From positions 62,001 through 126,000 of the forward strand of contig PHBX01000006.1 in NCBI GenBank assembly GCA_002842045.1: a stretch of DNA of 64,000 nt. Reading direction: 5' to 3'. Source of the stretch: Chloroflexi bacterium HGW-Chloroflexi-3 (GTDB lineage Bacteria; Chloroflexota; Anaerolineae; Anaerolineales; Anaerolineaceae). The notes beneath the pieces were generated by a model. That model was not told where the DNA came from. It saw only the letters and a program-made list of their open reading frames with translations, and did no database searches. The position numbers and the translations under genes are program-made. This document shows, piece by piece, positions 53,895-63,119 of this stretch; positions within the stretch are counted from its first letter, which is position 1, and every line of letters begins with the position of its first letter.

Positions 53895-54860
53895 TTATTC
53901 AGAAATTTTACTTTTTTCTAGTTTCCGGCGTTTACTTCTTCTTACCAAAGCACGAACCAGTAAGAATAACAGATAGAACGGTAACAAGATGATAACCAGG
54001 ATCGGGATGATCAACAAGATCAGCCAGATAGCTCCATCAATGATCGCCTGCAAAGCATTTACCAATGATTGGAGTGCTTTGCTGATGGTTACTGAAGGTT
54101 TCCAACCTGCGACTGTAATTGGATTCACAGCTTCATGAGCCTGGATTCTGACACTGATAGAGGATAAAGCAGCGGATTCTTCGTAATACTTGATTTGACC
54201 TTTGGTAACTTCAATTTGTTCTCTATAATAAGTTAATTGGCTGAAAACATTCAGTACATCTTCAGTTTTGTAGGCCTCATCAAGAATCAATTTTAATTGT
54301 GCTTCTGCATCTTCCAGGTTCTTCAGGCGGGAGTTTAGATCAGTATATTCTTTGGTAACATCCTGTCCAGAAACATTCTCACTCAAGAGATCTAGTTCCT
54401 TATTATTCAATAATGCTTTTATTTCTTCCAATGCTTGATTTAATAACGGTGCAGGTACCCGAATAGAAATATTTGCTTCTGGAATCTCAATACCTTTGTA
54501 ATTACTGGTTTTCCAAGAATTGGAATTGACAATGTATCCACCCATTCTCTCTGCCATCCGTCCGATTGTATTCATTGCTTCCAAAGGTTCATCTACAACT
54601 ATTGATAAGTCTGCATTTCGAATAACAATTCTTTCAATACTGTTTGTTTGAATCCCACTTGTTGTAACTGCCTCATCGTATGCCCATCCCTTCCCATATT
54701 CTTCAGCATACTGAGGTTCCATAGGCGCTGGCATCGCTGCCGGCATCTCTTCTCGCGCAAAATCACCATCCATCACCAAATTTGCAGTTGATTTTGCGGA
54801 TGCACAACCTGTTATTACCAGACTTAAAATCAATAACCCAGCGAAAATCTTCAGTTTCAT
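53895..54860 (-). CDS. DUF4349 lipoprotein
   Basis: The 321-residue protein has a signal peptide with lipobox VITGC near residue 18, then a periplasmic or surface domain: RNADLSIVVDEPLEAMNTIGRMAERMGGYIVNSNSW near 82-117 is the DUF4349 signature. A coiled-coil region lies near 170-235. A C-terminal membrane helix (about 280-305) is followed by a basic tail (RRSKRRKLEKSK). Proteins of this family have no firm function. A GAGGAGGAAG ribosome-binding site precedes the ATG. Confidence 0.88.
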   Translation of the reverse strand: MKLKIFAGLLILSLVITGCASAKSTANLVMDGDFAREEMPAAMPAPMEPQYAEEYGKGWAYDEAVTTSGIQTNSIERIVIRNADLSIVVDEPLEAMNTIGRMAERMGGYIVNSNSWKTSNYKGIEIPEANISIRVPAPLLNQALEEIKALLNNKELDLLSENVSGQDVTKEYTDLNSRLKNLEDAEAQLKLILDEAYKTEDVLNVFSQLTYYREQIEVTKGQIKYYEESAALSSISVRIQAHEAVNPITVAGWKPSVTISKALQSLVNALQAIIDGAIWLILLIIPILVIILLPFYLLFLLVRALVRRSKRRKLEKSKISE

Positions 54861-54943
54861 TCTTCCTCCTCTTCGTTAATCCCAAATTCCAAGATATGTA
54901 TATGACGAAAATGAATATGAAATTGTTCCGTTTATGGAATATT

Positions 54944-55672
54944 CTACCAACCACCAGCTAATCTTTGGGCATTTTTACCTGGTAACTTAAGATCGTTAAT
55001 CTTTTGCTGAGTGGTTTCTATTGAATATTCCACTCTGATAATTTCCCAACTCATCAATTCATCATCAAATATTCCATAGGATGCCCTGTGATCGTTGTCT
55101 CTCGGCTGTCCAACAGATCCGGGGTTCAGGATCATTCTTGGCTTCAATTTATGCATATTCCCATTGACGTTGCTATTCCAATCCATTTTTTCTCGGGAAG
55201 GATCCCAACGACATATCAATCCCTGATGAGAATGTCCTACAAAACAATAGCCTTCTATAAAATGATCAAAATTTGCGCGTGCTACAAAAGGATCGAGGAT
55301 GTATTCCCAAACCGGATATCTAGGACTGCCATGAACCAGAAGACAATCCTGTAAATAAATTTTTTCTGGTAAATTCTTTAAATATGATAAATTCTCGATT
55401 GAGATATGAGACCTTTGCCAATCAATGGAGGATCTGGCTTCTTGATTGAATAACCTGACATCCATATCACCCAATATTGCAGCATCATGATTCCCAAGGA
55501 CACATGATAATTTAGGCAAAGTCCTCAATAAATCCAAACAAGCATTCGGATCTGGACCATAACCAACGATATCACCCAGACACCACACCGCATCAAAAGT
55601 TCCTGATTTTTCTAAAACACTCTTGAAAGCTTCCAAATTAGCATGGATATCTGAGATGACTAAATTTTTCAT
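54944..55672 (-). CDS. Metallophosphoesterase (YfcE/MJ0936-like)
   Basis: This is a calcineurin-fold phosphoesterase. The 242 residues from MKNLVISDIHANLEAFKSVLE contain DIH near 8-10, GDIVGYGPDP near 35-44, GNHD near 62-65, HGSPR near 110-114, GHSHQG near 145-150 and NPGSVGQPRD near 177-186, the full five-motif set. The frame continues 29 codons upstream to another ATG, but family alignment starts here; neither start has a good Shine-Dalgarno. It lies downstream of coaBC. Substrate unknown. Confidence 0.88.
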   Translation of the reverse strand: MKNLVISDIHANLEAFKSVLEKSGTFDAVWCLGDIVGYGPDPNACLDLLRTLPKLSCVLGNHDAAILGDMDVRLFNQEARSSIDWQRSHISIENLSYLKNLPEKIYLQDCLLVHGSPRYPVWEYILDPFVARANFDHFIEGYCFVGHSHQGLICRWDPSREKMDWNSNVNGNMHKLKPRMILNPGSVGQPRDNDHRASYGIFDDELMSWEIIRVEYSIETTQQKINDLKLPGKNAQRLAGGW

Positions 55673-55796
55673 ATGGAATTCATTTCTAAACCTGATATTC
55701 TCAAAGATAACTAAATTATTACCTAATGGTTGATTATAAATCAAACCACAATTCTTCATTTAAATTTAAAGGAAATTCTTTTATTTTGTACTCTTT

Positions 55797-56990
55797 TTAT
55801 AAAAGCAAATCTTCAATCCGCTCCATAATTGAAAATCCAATCGAGGATTTGGCAACATCATCGATAATTTCAACTTCACCACCAGCATAAAGAATCGTTA
55901 ACCGATTAAAAATTGTCTCACTATTTTCATCAAAATTCGTCACATGATCTGCAACAATGAAGTCCAAATTTTTTGAAGCTAATTTGATGTTCGCATTTTC
56001 TAAAAGATTTTGACTTTCAGAAGCAAATCCAATGGTTACTTTTGGGTAATTACTTTTAGATTTTTGTTGAGCCACATGCCAGAGAATGTCGTCTGTCGGC
56101 ACTAATTCTATCATTGCTAAATCGTCATCTTTTTTAAGTTTATGAGGGGAATAATTAAGTGGTTTAAAATCAGCAACTTCTGCGGTCATGACGAGTACAT
56201 CTGCATCTATTACTTCTTTTAAAACCGCTTCTTTCATTTCTTGCGCATTATCAACTTTAACAACTTCTGTTCCGTAAGGTACAGGTTTGTTGTGTATAGT
56301 CGTAATGAGAATAGTTCTTGCACCGGCATCCAGAGCTGCCTGCGCAATAGACCATCCTTGTAAGCCAGTTGATCTGTTGGTAATCACTCTGACCGGATCA
56401 ATGGATTCGCGGGTTGCTCCAACGGTAACCACGATTTTTTTCCCCTGCAATGGTCCATTTTTTGATAAAAATAACCTAGTGAACTTGATAATTTCATCAA
56501 CATGGATAATTTTATCCTTCGATTTAGAGTCTGTTTCCATCAATATTTGAATTCCTCGAGATCTTAATTTCTCAAGATTTTCAACCATTGCGAAATTATC
56601 AGATATCATCAGATCCAAATCTGGTACCAGAATAATTGGACATTTAACCGACATAGCAGTGTAAACCAGAATATTATCACTGATACCATTAGCTATTTTT
56701 GAAATTGTATTACCACTGGCTGGCGCAATAATCAATAAGTCAGCTTCATATTGTTTTTCGTGGAAGAATTGTTTTTGGTTAATTTGCCACCACTCTTCAT
56801 CGGTGTATACATGCCTTTCTGTAATAACTTGAAAAATCAAAGGTGAAATGAGCTTTTTCGCGCTATATGTCATAAATACGTCCACGATAGCCCCCAATTC
56901 AACCAATTTCGTGGCAATAGTGGCAGCCTGATATGCTCCCAGAGAACCTGTTATGCCTAACAAAATTCTTTTTCCAGTTATTACATTCAT
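55797..56990 (-). CDS. coaBC: CoaBC-like flavoprotein (phosphopantothenoylcysteine synthesis), atypical
   Basis: The protein resembles the bifunctional coenzyme A biosynthesis enzyme. The 397 residues have an N-terminal flavoprotein domain (ILLGITGSLGAYQAA near 9-23, IIAPASGNTISKIANGISDN near 86-105) and a C-terminal ligase-like domain (VVTVGATRESIDPVRVITNRSTGLQGW near 197-223, HKLKKDDD near 295). Several hallmarks are changed: the PAMN motif reads PDLD, the loop that holds the catalytic Cys in many CoaC domains is not visible, and the ligase motif NRSSGKMG reads NRSTGLQG. It could be a diverged CoaBC or a homologue with another job. It lies 32 nt downstream of the MTHFR fusion gene. Confidence 0.75.
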   Translation of the reverse strand: MNVITGKRILLGITGSLGAYQAATIATKLVELGAIVDVFMTYSAKKLISPLIFQVITERHVYTDEEWWQINQKQFFHEKQYEADLLIIAPASGNTISKIANGISDNILVYTAMSVKCPIILVPDLDLMISDNFAMVENLEKLRSRGIQILMETDSKSKDKIIHVDEIIKFTRLFLSKNGPLQGKKIVVTVGATRESIDPVRVITNRSTGLQGWSIAQAALDAGARTILITTIHNKPVPYGTEVVKVDNAQEMKEAVLKEVIDADVLVMTAEVADFKPLNYSPHKLKKDDDLAMIELVPTDDILWHVAQQKSKSNYPKVTIGFASESQNLLENANIKLASKNLDFIVADHVTNFDENSETIFNRLTILYAGGEVEIIDDVAKSSIGFSIMERIEDLLL

Positions 56991-57022
56991 TTTTTCTCCA
57001 TAACAATGGTAATTGGATAGGA

Positions 57023-58900
57023 TTACGGTTGAGTTTTTTTCTTTACTGTCTCAATAATCTCTGAAACATAGTCAAATCGATTGAAAGCTGGCATTAAATA
57101 CACACCTTGCAATTCAGCTTTCATCGCATCAATTAATTCTACAGCTATTTTTATTCCTTCTTTGGCAGACTTATCACCGGCTTTTCTCATACGAATTTTA
57201 ATTTCTTCAGGTATGATAATCCCTGGAACTTCGTTATGCAGAAAAGTCGCATGGCGATCAGTGGCAAGGGGTAATATTCCAACCAGGATTTTTAAATTCG
57301 GATCACCAGCTTGCTCCCGAAACCATCGCAGCTGATCCAATGCAGATTTGGCATCGAAGATCGGTTGTGTTAATACAAAATCAGATCCTGCTTTTCTTTT
57401 CCTTAAGTGGTTTTTCAGTTCAATTTCAGGGCTTGGAGAATTGAGATTGAGTGCGCTTCCAACAAAAAATGAAGTTGGTTGTCCGATTTCTGAACCTGCA
57501 TGGTCAATACCGATATTGAAGGATTCCTTAATTAACTTAATTAAACCAGATGGGACAAGATCATAATTATCCATTGCTTCTGGATAATCGCCAATCGCCG
57601 TCGGATCTCCCATTACCACAAAAACATTTCTGATACCCAAAGCATGCGCAGCCAGTAAATCTCCCTGCACCCGCAATAAATTTCTCCCACGCGTGGGAAA
57701 ATGTAAAACTGTTTCAATACCCACATAGCGTTGAATCAAACTGCAAACCGCCCAAGGACTCATTCTCATCCTTGCCATCGGACTATCTGCTACATTAATG
57801 ACATCTGCGCCAGAATCGGCTAATAAACTCGCGCCAGCCAGTAATTTCTTTGTACTCAAGCCCCTGGGAGGGTCCATCTCGACGGCAAAAACAAATTGAT
57901 TTGCGTCAATTTTTTGGGATAACTCTGATTTTGGAGCTTCTTTTTCAGCTTCACCCTCCACTTGCATTTCAGGTTTTTCAACTCCGAAAGCGATATCTGA
58001 TAATTTGGTATCATGAATGATCCTCGAAATTGCCTGAATATGCTTTGGTGTGGTTCCACAGCAACCGCCGAGAACTTTCGCGCCTGTTTGCCAGAATGAG
58101 ATGGCATAATCGCCAAAATATTCAGGACCGGCAGGGTACATGATTCGTCCATCTTGTTGTTCTGGCCATCCAGCATTGGGCATCACTGAGTAGACACCAT
58201 TTGGTACAGCGGTTTTCATTTTTTTTAGAATTCTCAATAATTGCAAAGGTCCACCAGAACAATTAATCCCGATGACATCCGCGCCACTGTTATAGATACT
58301 TGTCGCTACTTTTTCGGGTGTATCCCCCAATAAGGTACGATCATCACGGGTAAAGGTCATGGATGCAATGATTGGAATATCTGGATTAATTTCTCTCGAT
58401 GCCAAAATCGCTTCGCGCACCTCATAAAAATCAGTCATTGTCTCAATAATGATGACATCAACACCAGCGTCTATAAGTGCCTGAATCTGTTCTTTGAATG
58501 CATCTCGCGCATCCTCCAGTTGCACACGACCAAAAGGTGCCAGGCGAACTCCTAATGGTCCAACATCTCCAGCAATAATGATGTCTCGAAAACTGGCCAT
58601 TGCTACCCGACGAACCAGTTCCACACCAGCCTGGTTAATTTCTGCGACCTTATGTTCAAGCCCAAATTGCGATAATTTATAGTGATTCGCTCCAAAGGTA
58701 TTGGTTTGAATCATGGTTGAACCAGCTTCTATGTAAGCGTGATGAACATCTGCCACCTGAGTAGGATGAGTGATATTTAAATGATCAAAACATTCATCAA
58801 ATCTGATTCCTCGTTGATGAAGAACGGTTCCCATCGCACCATCGGATATGATAGGCTTTTCCAGTGAAATACTCTCAATAAATTTATTTTGTTCATTCAT
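57023..58900 (-). CDS. Homocysteine S-methyltransferase / methylenetetrahydrofolate reductase fusion (YitJ-like)
   Basis: The N-terminal half (about 1-300) is a homocysteine-binding domain with zinc ligands in GINCSGGP near 205-212 and GGCCGTTPKH near 275-284. The C-terminal half (about 330-620) is a MetF-like reductase: FAVEMDPPRGLSTKKLL, VINVADSPMARMRMSPWA and VVMGDPT are typical. The protein would make 5-methyl-THF and help methylate homocysteine. At 625 residues it matches the Bacillus YitJ architecture. It overlaps metH by 4 nt and is controlled with it by the SAM riboswitch. Confidence 0.92.
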   Translation of the reverse strand: MNEQNKFIESISLEKPIISDGAMGTVLHQRGIRFDECFDHLNITHPTQVADVHHAYIEAGSTMIQTNTFGANHYKLSQFGLEHKVAEINQAGVELVRRVAMASFRDIIIAGDVGPLGVRLAPFGRVQLEDARDAFKEQIQALIDAGVDVIIIETMTDFYEVREAILASREINPDIPIIASMTFTRDDRTLLGDTPEKVATSIYNSGADVIGINCSGGPLQLLRILKKMKTAVPNGVYSVMPNAGWPEQQDGRIMYPAGPEYFGDYAISFWQTGAKVLGGCCGTTPKHIQAISRIIHDTKLSDIAFGVEKPEMQVEGEAEKEAPKSELSQKIDANQFVFAVEMDPPRGLSTKKLLAGASLLADSGADVINVADSPMARMRMSPWAVCSLIQRYVGIETVLHFPTRGRNLLRVQGDLLAAHALGIRNVFVVMGDPTAIGDYPEAMDNYDLVPSGLIKLIKESFNIGIDHAGSEIGQPTSFFVGSALNLNSPSPEIELKNHLRKRKAGSDFVLTQPIFDAKSALDQLRWFREQAGDPNLKILVGILPLATDRHATFLHNEVPGIIIPEEIKIRMRKAGDKSAKEGIKIAVELIDAMKAELQGVYLMPAFNRFDYVSEIIETVKKKTQP

Positions 58901-61900
58901 TTCTTCTGTTCTTTCATAAGTTGATCCACCCGGCTGGTTCCAATGTTGAAGTATTTTGCCTGCGGATGATGCAGGATGATTGCCGCTGTAGATTGTTCTG
59001 GTACCAATTGGAAAGCTGATGTGAGATGCATTTTCAATTCTTTCTCAACTGGCAATAATCTGAATACTTTTTCATGATCGTTTAAATCCGGAATTGCCGG
59101 ATATCCCCAGGAATAGCGTTTGCCCTGTTCTTTCTTCAGTCCCAACTCCCTACGAATATGATTATGTAAATAATCTGCTGTTGCTTCAGCCGTTTGCACT
59201 GCCAACCCATGTGTGAAATATGCTTCTGTATAATCGCCACTTGCCTGAAGTTTCTCAAATCGTTCTGTAGCTTTGTCACCAACGGTTACAACTTGTAATG
59301 CGACCACATCCATTCTACCGCTTTCAACAGGGGCAAAGTAATCTGCTAAACATAGGTTTTCACCATCTAATTGCCTCGGGAAATTAAAAACCTCAATAAC
59401 TTTCGGCTCAGAATTTGTGAGAGTATTTTCATCATAGACAAGCAAATCATTGCCGGATGACTGTACCGGGAAATATCCATATACTGCTTGTGAATTGAGC
59501 CATTCATTTTGTCTGGCGTCTTTTTTCATTCTGGCTAATCTGGCTTCAAAATCTTTTTTTAATTTTTTCCATTCATCACCATGGGTGTTTTTTGCTCCCC
59601 AAGACAAGCGGAATAGTTCATTGAGTGATAGATGCTCAAAAACTGCTTCTATTGGCATGGATTTTACAACTTTTGGTCCCCATGCAGATACATGTGGAAT
59701 TTGATCTGATGTTTTTATTTTGGAACGTTGTTTTTCCTTTGGCAAATTCTCAATCCCTTTATCTAAGATTCTTCCCAATTCCATATCAGATTCTTTGATG
59801 ATTTGAGTCTTGATTTGATCAAAATCAGCTGAATTCATAATTTGATCCATCGTGGACAAGCCTTCGAAGGCATCCTTACAATAAAATACACCTCCCTGGT
59901 AATATTCATTTGAGTCTGTCATCAGAATGCGTCGTCCAAATCTTTTATTTATCGCTGCTCCCCCTATCAGGACAGGAATATTAACATTTCTTCGTTGTAA
60001 TTCATTAACGATCAGTGGCATTTGTTTGCTGGTACTTACCAATAAAGCACTTAATCCGATAGCGTTAGCTTTGGATTCAATCGCTTTGGAGATGATTGTC
60101 TCTGCGGGCACCTGTTTTCCTAAGTCGATGACATCATATCCATTATTGGTCAAGATCGTCTTGACCAGGTTTTTCCCAATATCATGAACATCTCCGTAAA
60201 CCGTTGCCAGAACCATCAAACCTTTGCTCACCCCTTCTTTTTTCTCCAGATAATTTTCCAGATGCGCGACTGATTTTTTCATCACTTCAGCTGACTGAAG
60301 TACAAAGGGGAGAATCAGTTCACCAGAGCCGAACTTATCACCCACATCTTTCATGGCTGGAAGTAAGACATTATTTAGGATTTCCACTGCTCTATTGGAG
60401 GAAGAAATGTCTCCGCGATTTTCAATTAATGTGTCAATATCTCTTTCGACACCCTCTTTTTTCCGATGAACGATGCTCCAATGTAATCGTTCTTCTGGAG
60501 TCATTGACTTAAGTAAAACGTCCTGTTTTGAATCCTTATCACCAGACTTAGCGTTATTTTTTTCGTAATAACCAATTAAATCCTGTAATGCTGTCTCTTT
60601 TCGATAAAAAATGAGATCTTCCGCCAGTTGTCTCTCTTCTTCAGAAATTTCCAGATAGGGTGTGATGTGGACTGGATTGACGATGGCCATGTCCAAGCCA
60701 GCCTGAACTGAATGATATAACATGACACTATTCAAAACTGCTCGAGCTGCGGGTGATAAACCGAAGGAAACGTTGCTGACGCCTAAAGATGTAAGCACAC
60801 CAGGTATATTTTCTTTGATGAGTCGAATGCCTTCAATTGTTTCTTGGGCCGACAAATTGAATTCAGAGTCACCGGTTGCCAGGGTAAAAGTTAAAGCATC
60901 GATCACCAGATCTGACGGTGACAATCCATGTTCATTTACTGCTACATCCACCAATCGTTTGGAAATTTCCAATTTTCTTTGCGCAGTTTTTGCCATGCCA
61001 ACTTCATCAATGGTTAATACCAAAACAGCTGCATTATATTTTTTTGCTAACTGAAAAACTTTATCTGCTTTTTCTCGTCCCGATTCAAAATGAGTTGAAT
61101 TAATCATGCAACGACCCGGTGCGGTCTGAAGCGCCATTTCCATCACATCCAACTCGGTCGAATCGATCACCAGCGGGACTTTAATATTCGGTGCAATTTT
61201 TTTTATGACCCTGCGAATAGTCTCCGCTTCATCAGCCCTTTCGGTTAATGCAACACAGATATCAAGGCCATGTGCGCCACCATCCACCTGTTGCTGTGCA
61301 ATTCCCAAAACACGCTCGTAATCCTGATCCAATATGATTTGTTTAAATATTTTACTGCCTTGCGTATTGAGTCTTTCGCCAATCAAAAATGGGGGAGGTT
61401 CTTGCTGCATGTTCATCACCTGAATGGCGGAAGCTAATTGAGCACGCTGTATGATCGGACGAGGTGGATGTTTCTTCCCACCCACTTTCTCAACCAGCTC
61501 TTTCAGATGGACAGGAGTTGTTCCACAACATCCTCCCACAACACTGATCTGATACTTTTCAATGAATTCACTCAATGCATCGGCAAATTCGGTTGGCGAT
61601 AATGGGTAGACCGCTTCCCCATCCACGTTCAAGGGTAAACCGGCATTTGGAATACAGGAGACTGGTAAATTAGAATTCTCACCCAAAAAGGAAATCGGTT
61701 CACGCATGTGCTCAGGCCCGGTGGAACAGTTCAATCCAATAATGTCGATCGGCAGGTCCTCCAGAATAGCCAGCGCAGCTGCAATGTCTGTCCCTAACAA
61801 CATTCGTCCGGTGGTATCCAATGTTACCTGTGCCTGAATTGGCAAATAAATACCTGTTTCTTCAAACACCTGCTGAATTCCAAGAATGCATGCCTTTACT

Positions 61901-62433
61901 TCGAGTATGTCCTGCGATGTCTCAATTAATACGACATCCACTCCTCCTGCAATCAATCCTTTAGCTTGTTCTTGAAAAACAGAAACCAATTCATCAAATT
62001 GAATATTTGACAGTTCAGGATCCTCCATGCTGGGTAATTTTCCGGATGGACCAATCGAACCAGCGACAAAACGCTTTTGATGGGTGTTTTTGGTGAACGC
62101 ATCTGCAAGATTTTTGGCTAATTCTGCTGCTTTTGTGTTAATTTCAATAACTCGATCCTGGAGTCCATATTCAGCCAGAGTAATCCTATTCGATCGGAAA
62201 GTGTCGGTCTCCAAAACGTCGACACCGACTTCCAGAAAAGATCTGTGAACTCTCTCCACGACTTCAGGTTTACTGATAACAAGAAAGTCATTACATCCAA
62301 AATATTTTTCACCACCAAAATCTTTAGCTGTAAGATCCAATTTTTGTAAACTGGTGCCCATTGCCCCATCATAAATTAACACTCGTTCTTTTACAGCATT
62401 CAGAAATGATCGATTGGTGTATTTTCTCTGCAT
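58897..62433 (-). CDS. metH: Cobalamin-dependent methionine synthase
   Basis: The enzyme moves a methyl group from 5-methyl-THF to homocysteine. The 1178-residue protein has all four modules. These are homocysteine binding (GLNCSTGPEH and VVGGCCGTTPVH), pterin binding (FLIGERLNTQGSK near 350) and B12 binding (VYGDVHDIGKN near 745, with the cobalt-ligand His). The reactivation domain comes last (SWGYPAIPDLNDHEKVF, then HPQAKYFNIG). The start MQRKYTNRS has a GGAGAA site; an ATG 14 codons upstream lies inside the terminator and is not used. A SAM-I riboswitch and intrinsic terminator precede it. Operon: metH, MTHFR fusion, probably coaBC. Confidence 0.97.
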   Translation of the reverse strand: MQRKYTNRSFLNAVKERVLIYDGAMGTSLQKLDLTAKDFGGEKYFGCNDFLVISKPEVVERVHRSFLEVGVDVLETDTFRSNRITLAEYGLQDRVIEINTKAAELAKNLADAFTKNTHQKRFVAGSIGPSGKLPSMEDPELSNIQFDELVSVFQEQAKGLIAGGVDVVLIETSQDILEVKACILGIQQVFEETGIYLPIQAQVTLDTTGRMLLGTDIAAALAILEDLPIDIIGLNCSTGPEHMREPISFLGENSNLPVSCIPNAGLPLNVDGEAVYPLSPTEFADALSEFIEKYQISVVGGCCGTTPVHLKELVEKVGGKKHPPRPIIQRAQLASAIQVMNMQQEPPPFLIGERLNTQGSKIFKQIILDQDYERVLGIAQQQVDGGAHGLDICVALTERADEAETIRRVIKKIAPNIKVPLVIDSTELDVMEMALQTAPGRCMINSTHFESGREKADKVFQLAKKYNAAVLVLTIDEVGMAKTAQRKLEISKRLVDVAVNEHGLSPSDLVIDALTFTLATGDSEFNLSAQETIEGIRLIKENIPGVLTSLGVSNVSFGLSPAARAVLNSVMLYHSVQAGLDMAIVNPVHITPYLEISEEERQLAEDLIFYRKETALQDLIGYYEKNNAKSGDKDSKQDVLLKSMTPEERLHWSIVHRKKEGVERDIDTLIENRGDISSSNRAVEILNNVLLPAMKDVGDKFGSGELILPFVLQSAEVMKKSVAHLENYLEKKEGVSKGLMVLATVYGDVHDIGKNLVKTILTNNGYDVIDLGKQVPAETIISKAIESKANAIGLSALLVSTSKQMPLIVNELQRRNVNIPVLIGGAAINKRFGRRILMTDSNEYYQGGVFYCKDAFEGLSTMDQIMNSADFDQIKTQIIKESDMELGRILDKGIENLPKEKQRSKIKTSDQIPHVSAWGPKVVKSMPIEAVFEHLSLNELFRLSWGAKNTHGDEWKKLKKDFEARLARMKKDARQNEWLNSQAVYGYFPVQSSGNDLLVYDENTLTNSEPKVIEVFNFPRQLDGENLCLADYFAPVESGRMDVVALQVVTVGDKATERFEKLQASGDYTEAYFTHGLAVQTAEATADYLHNHIRRELGLKKEQGKRYSWGYPAIPDLNDHEKVFRLLPVEKELKMHLTSAFQLVPEQSTAAIILHHPQAKYFNIGTSRVDQLMKEQKK

Positions 62434-62460
62434 AAATTCTCCACAAAATGTCCAAATTAT

Positions 62461-62484
62461 AAAAAAACCTCTCATGAAGAGAGG
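62461..62484 (-). terminator. Riboswitch-controlled intrinsic terminator before metH
   Basis: On the minus strand a 7-bp stem (ACCTCTC / GAGAGGT, loop of 5) is followed by six T residues. Its 5' arm is complementary to the 5' end of the SAM-I aptamer, so antitermination and termination are mutually exclusive. Confidence 0.9.
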
Positions 62485-62499
62485 TCAATTTTTGATTGA

Positions 62500-62598
62500 T
62501 CTCATCTTCCAGAGCTACCTTGCTCTGCCGGAATTGGCACCTGAAATTCCAGGTTGCCGAGGTTTCTTTGGGCCGGTCCCTCAACCTCTCTTGATGAG
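62500..62598 (-). promoter_or_regulatory. SAM-I (S-box) riboswitch of metH
   Basis: On the minus strand the RNA shows P1 CTCATC / GATGAG. It then has the S-box core: AAGAGAGG, GAGGGACCGGCCC, CTCGGCAACC, GGTGCCAATTCCGGCAGAG and GGAAGATGAG. This is the standard SAM-I order. It lies between a promoter (62613-62641) and a terminator before metH, so high SAM should stop transcription of the methionine genes. Confidence 0.97.
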
Positions 62599-62612
62599 CA
62601 GCACATATTGAA

Positions 62613-62641
62613 ATGCTACCACAAAAAAGATTTATGGTCAA
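62613..62641 (-). promoter_or_regulatory. Promoter of the metH riboswitch transcript
   Basis: On the minus strand TTGACC (62636-62641) and TAGCAT (62613-62618) are exactly 17 nt apart. Transcription would begin near 62606, a few nucleotides before the riboswitch. Confidence 0.75.
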
Positions 62642-62687
62642 AAAATGGTGTATGCTTTTAAGGTATTAATAAATATTAAGATTCGGA

Positions 62688-62693
62688 TATAAT
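62688..62693 (+). promoter_or_regulatory. Perfect -10 box before the membrane protein/selA pair
   Basis: TATAAT on the plus strand lies 19 nt before the chosen TTG start. The -35 match is poor. It would put the transcript start at about 62700, right at the Shine-Dalgarno sequence. Confidence 0.45.
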
Positions 62694-62711
62694 TTACTCG
62701 AGGTGAGCAGT

Positions 62712-63119
62712 TTGAAATCAAATCTCAAAGATCTGCCTTCAATACTATTTTCATCCATCCTTATAGCAGCAATTGGCTGGGTTGGTCTTTTCTTTTTATT
62801 ACAATACACGCAACCTTTCTTAGGCCCTCGATGGTTATTTTTCTTTTTATTAACGATGGGTGTTAGTGGTACCGCATTACCAGTCGTGTATTTTTTAAAT
62901 ATTCGCTTTCCCCATGATCCACCAGCCAACACTTCAGTAATTATCCGTCAGGCAGTATGGTTTGCTATTTTTATCGACCTGTTAGCCTGGTTACAATTAG
63001 GTCGTGTGTTAAATTCAATTTTGACTGTTGTGATTGCTATAGGAATTATCGTCATTGAGAACCTTATTCGGTTAGTCGAACGCAGCCTTTGGCAACCCTC
63101 ACACGAATCAAATGAATGA
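62712..63119 (+). CDS. Four-helix membrane protein of unknown function upstream of selA
   Basis: The 135-residue protein has four hydrophobic segments (SSILIAAIGWVGLFFLL, LFFFLLTMGVSGTALPVVYFL, WFAIFIDLLAWL, ILTVVIAIGIIVI) and short loops, ending in a hydrophilic tail. I do not recognise the family. The start is a TTG with a GAGGTG site 6 nt upstream; GTG at 62703 is possible. It overlaps selA by 8 nt, so selA is probably translated by coupling. A role in selenium metabolism is suggested only by this linkage. Confidence 0.65.
   Translation: MKSNLKDLPSILFSSILIAAIGWVGLFFLLQYTQPFLGPRWLFFFLLTMGVSGTALPVVYFLNIRFPHDPPANTSVIIRQAVWFAIFIDLLAWLQLGRVLNSILTVVIAIGIIVIENLIRLVERSLWQPSHESNE

Noticed and set aside
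57856..58176. Other overlapping open frames of 60-160 codons on either strand
   Set aside because: They lie within well-supported genes, have no recognisable domains and no proper translation signals.
58897..62475. Longer metH start at 62475
   Set aside because: That ATG lies inside the terminator hairpin of the riboswitch and has no ribosome-binding site; 62433 has GGAGAA.
62476..62700. tRNA-Sec near selA
   Set aside because: The structured region here is a SAM-I riboswitch on the opposite strand; no long-variable-arm tRNA with a TCA anticodon was seen.
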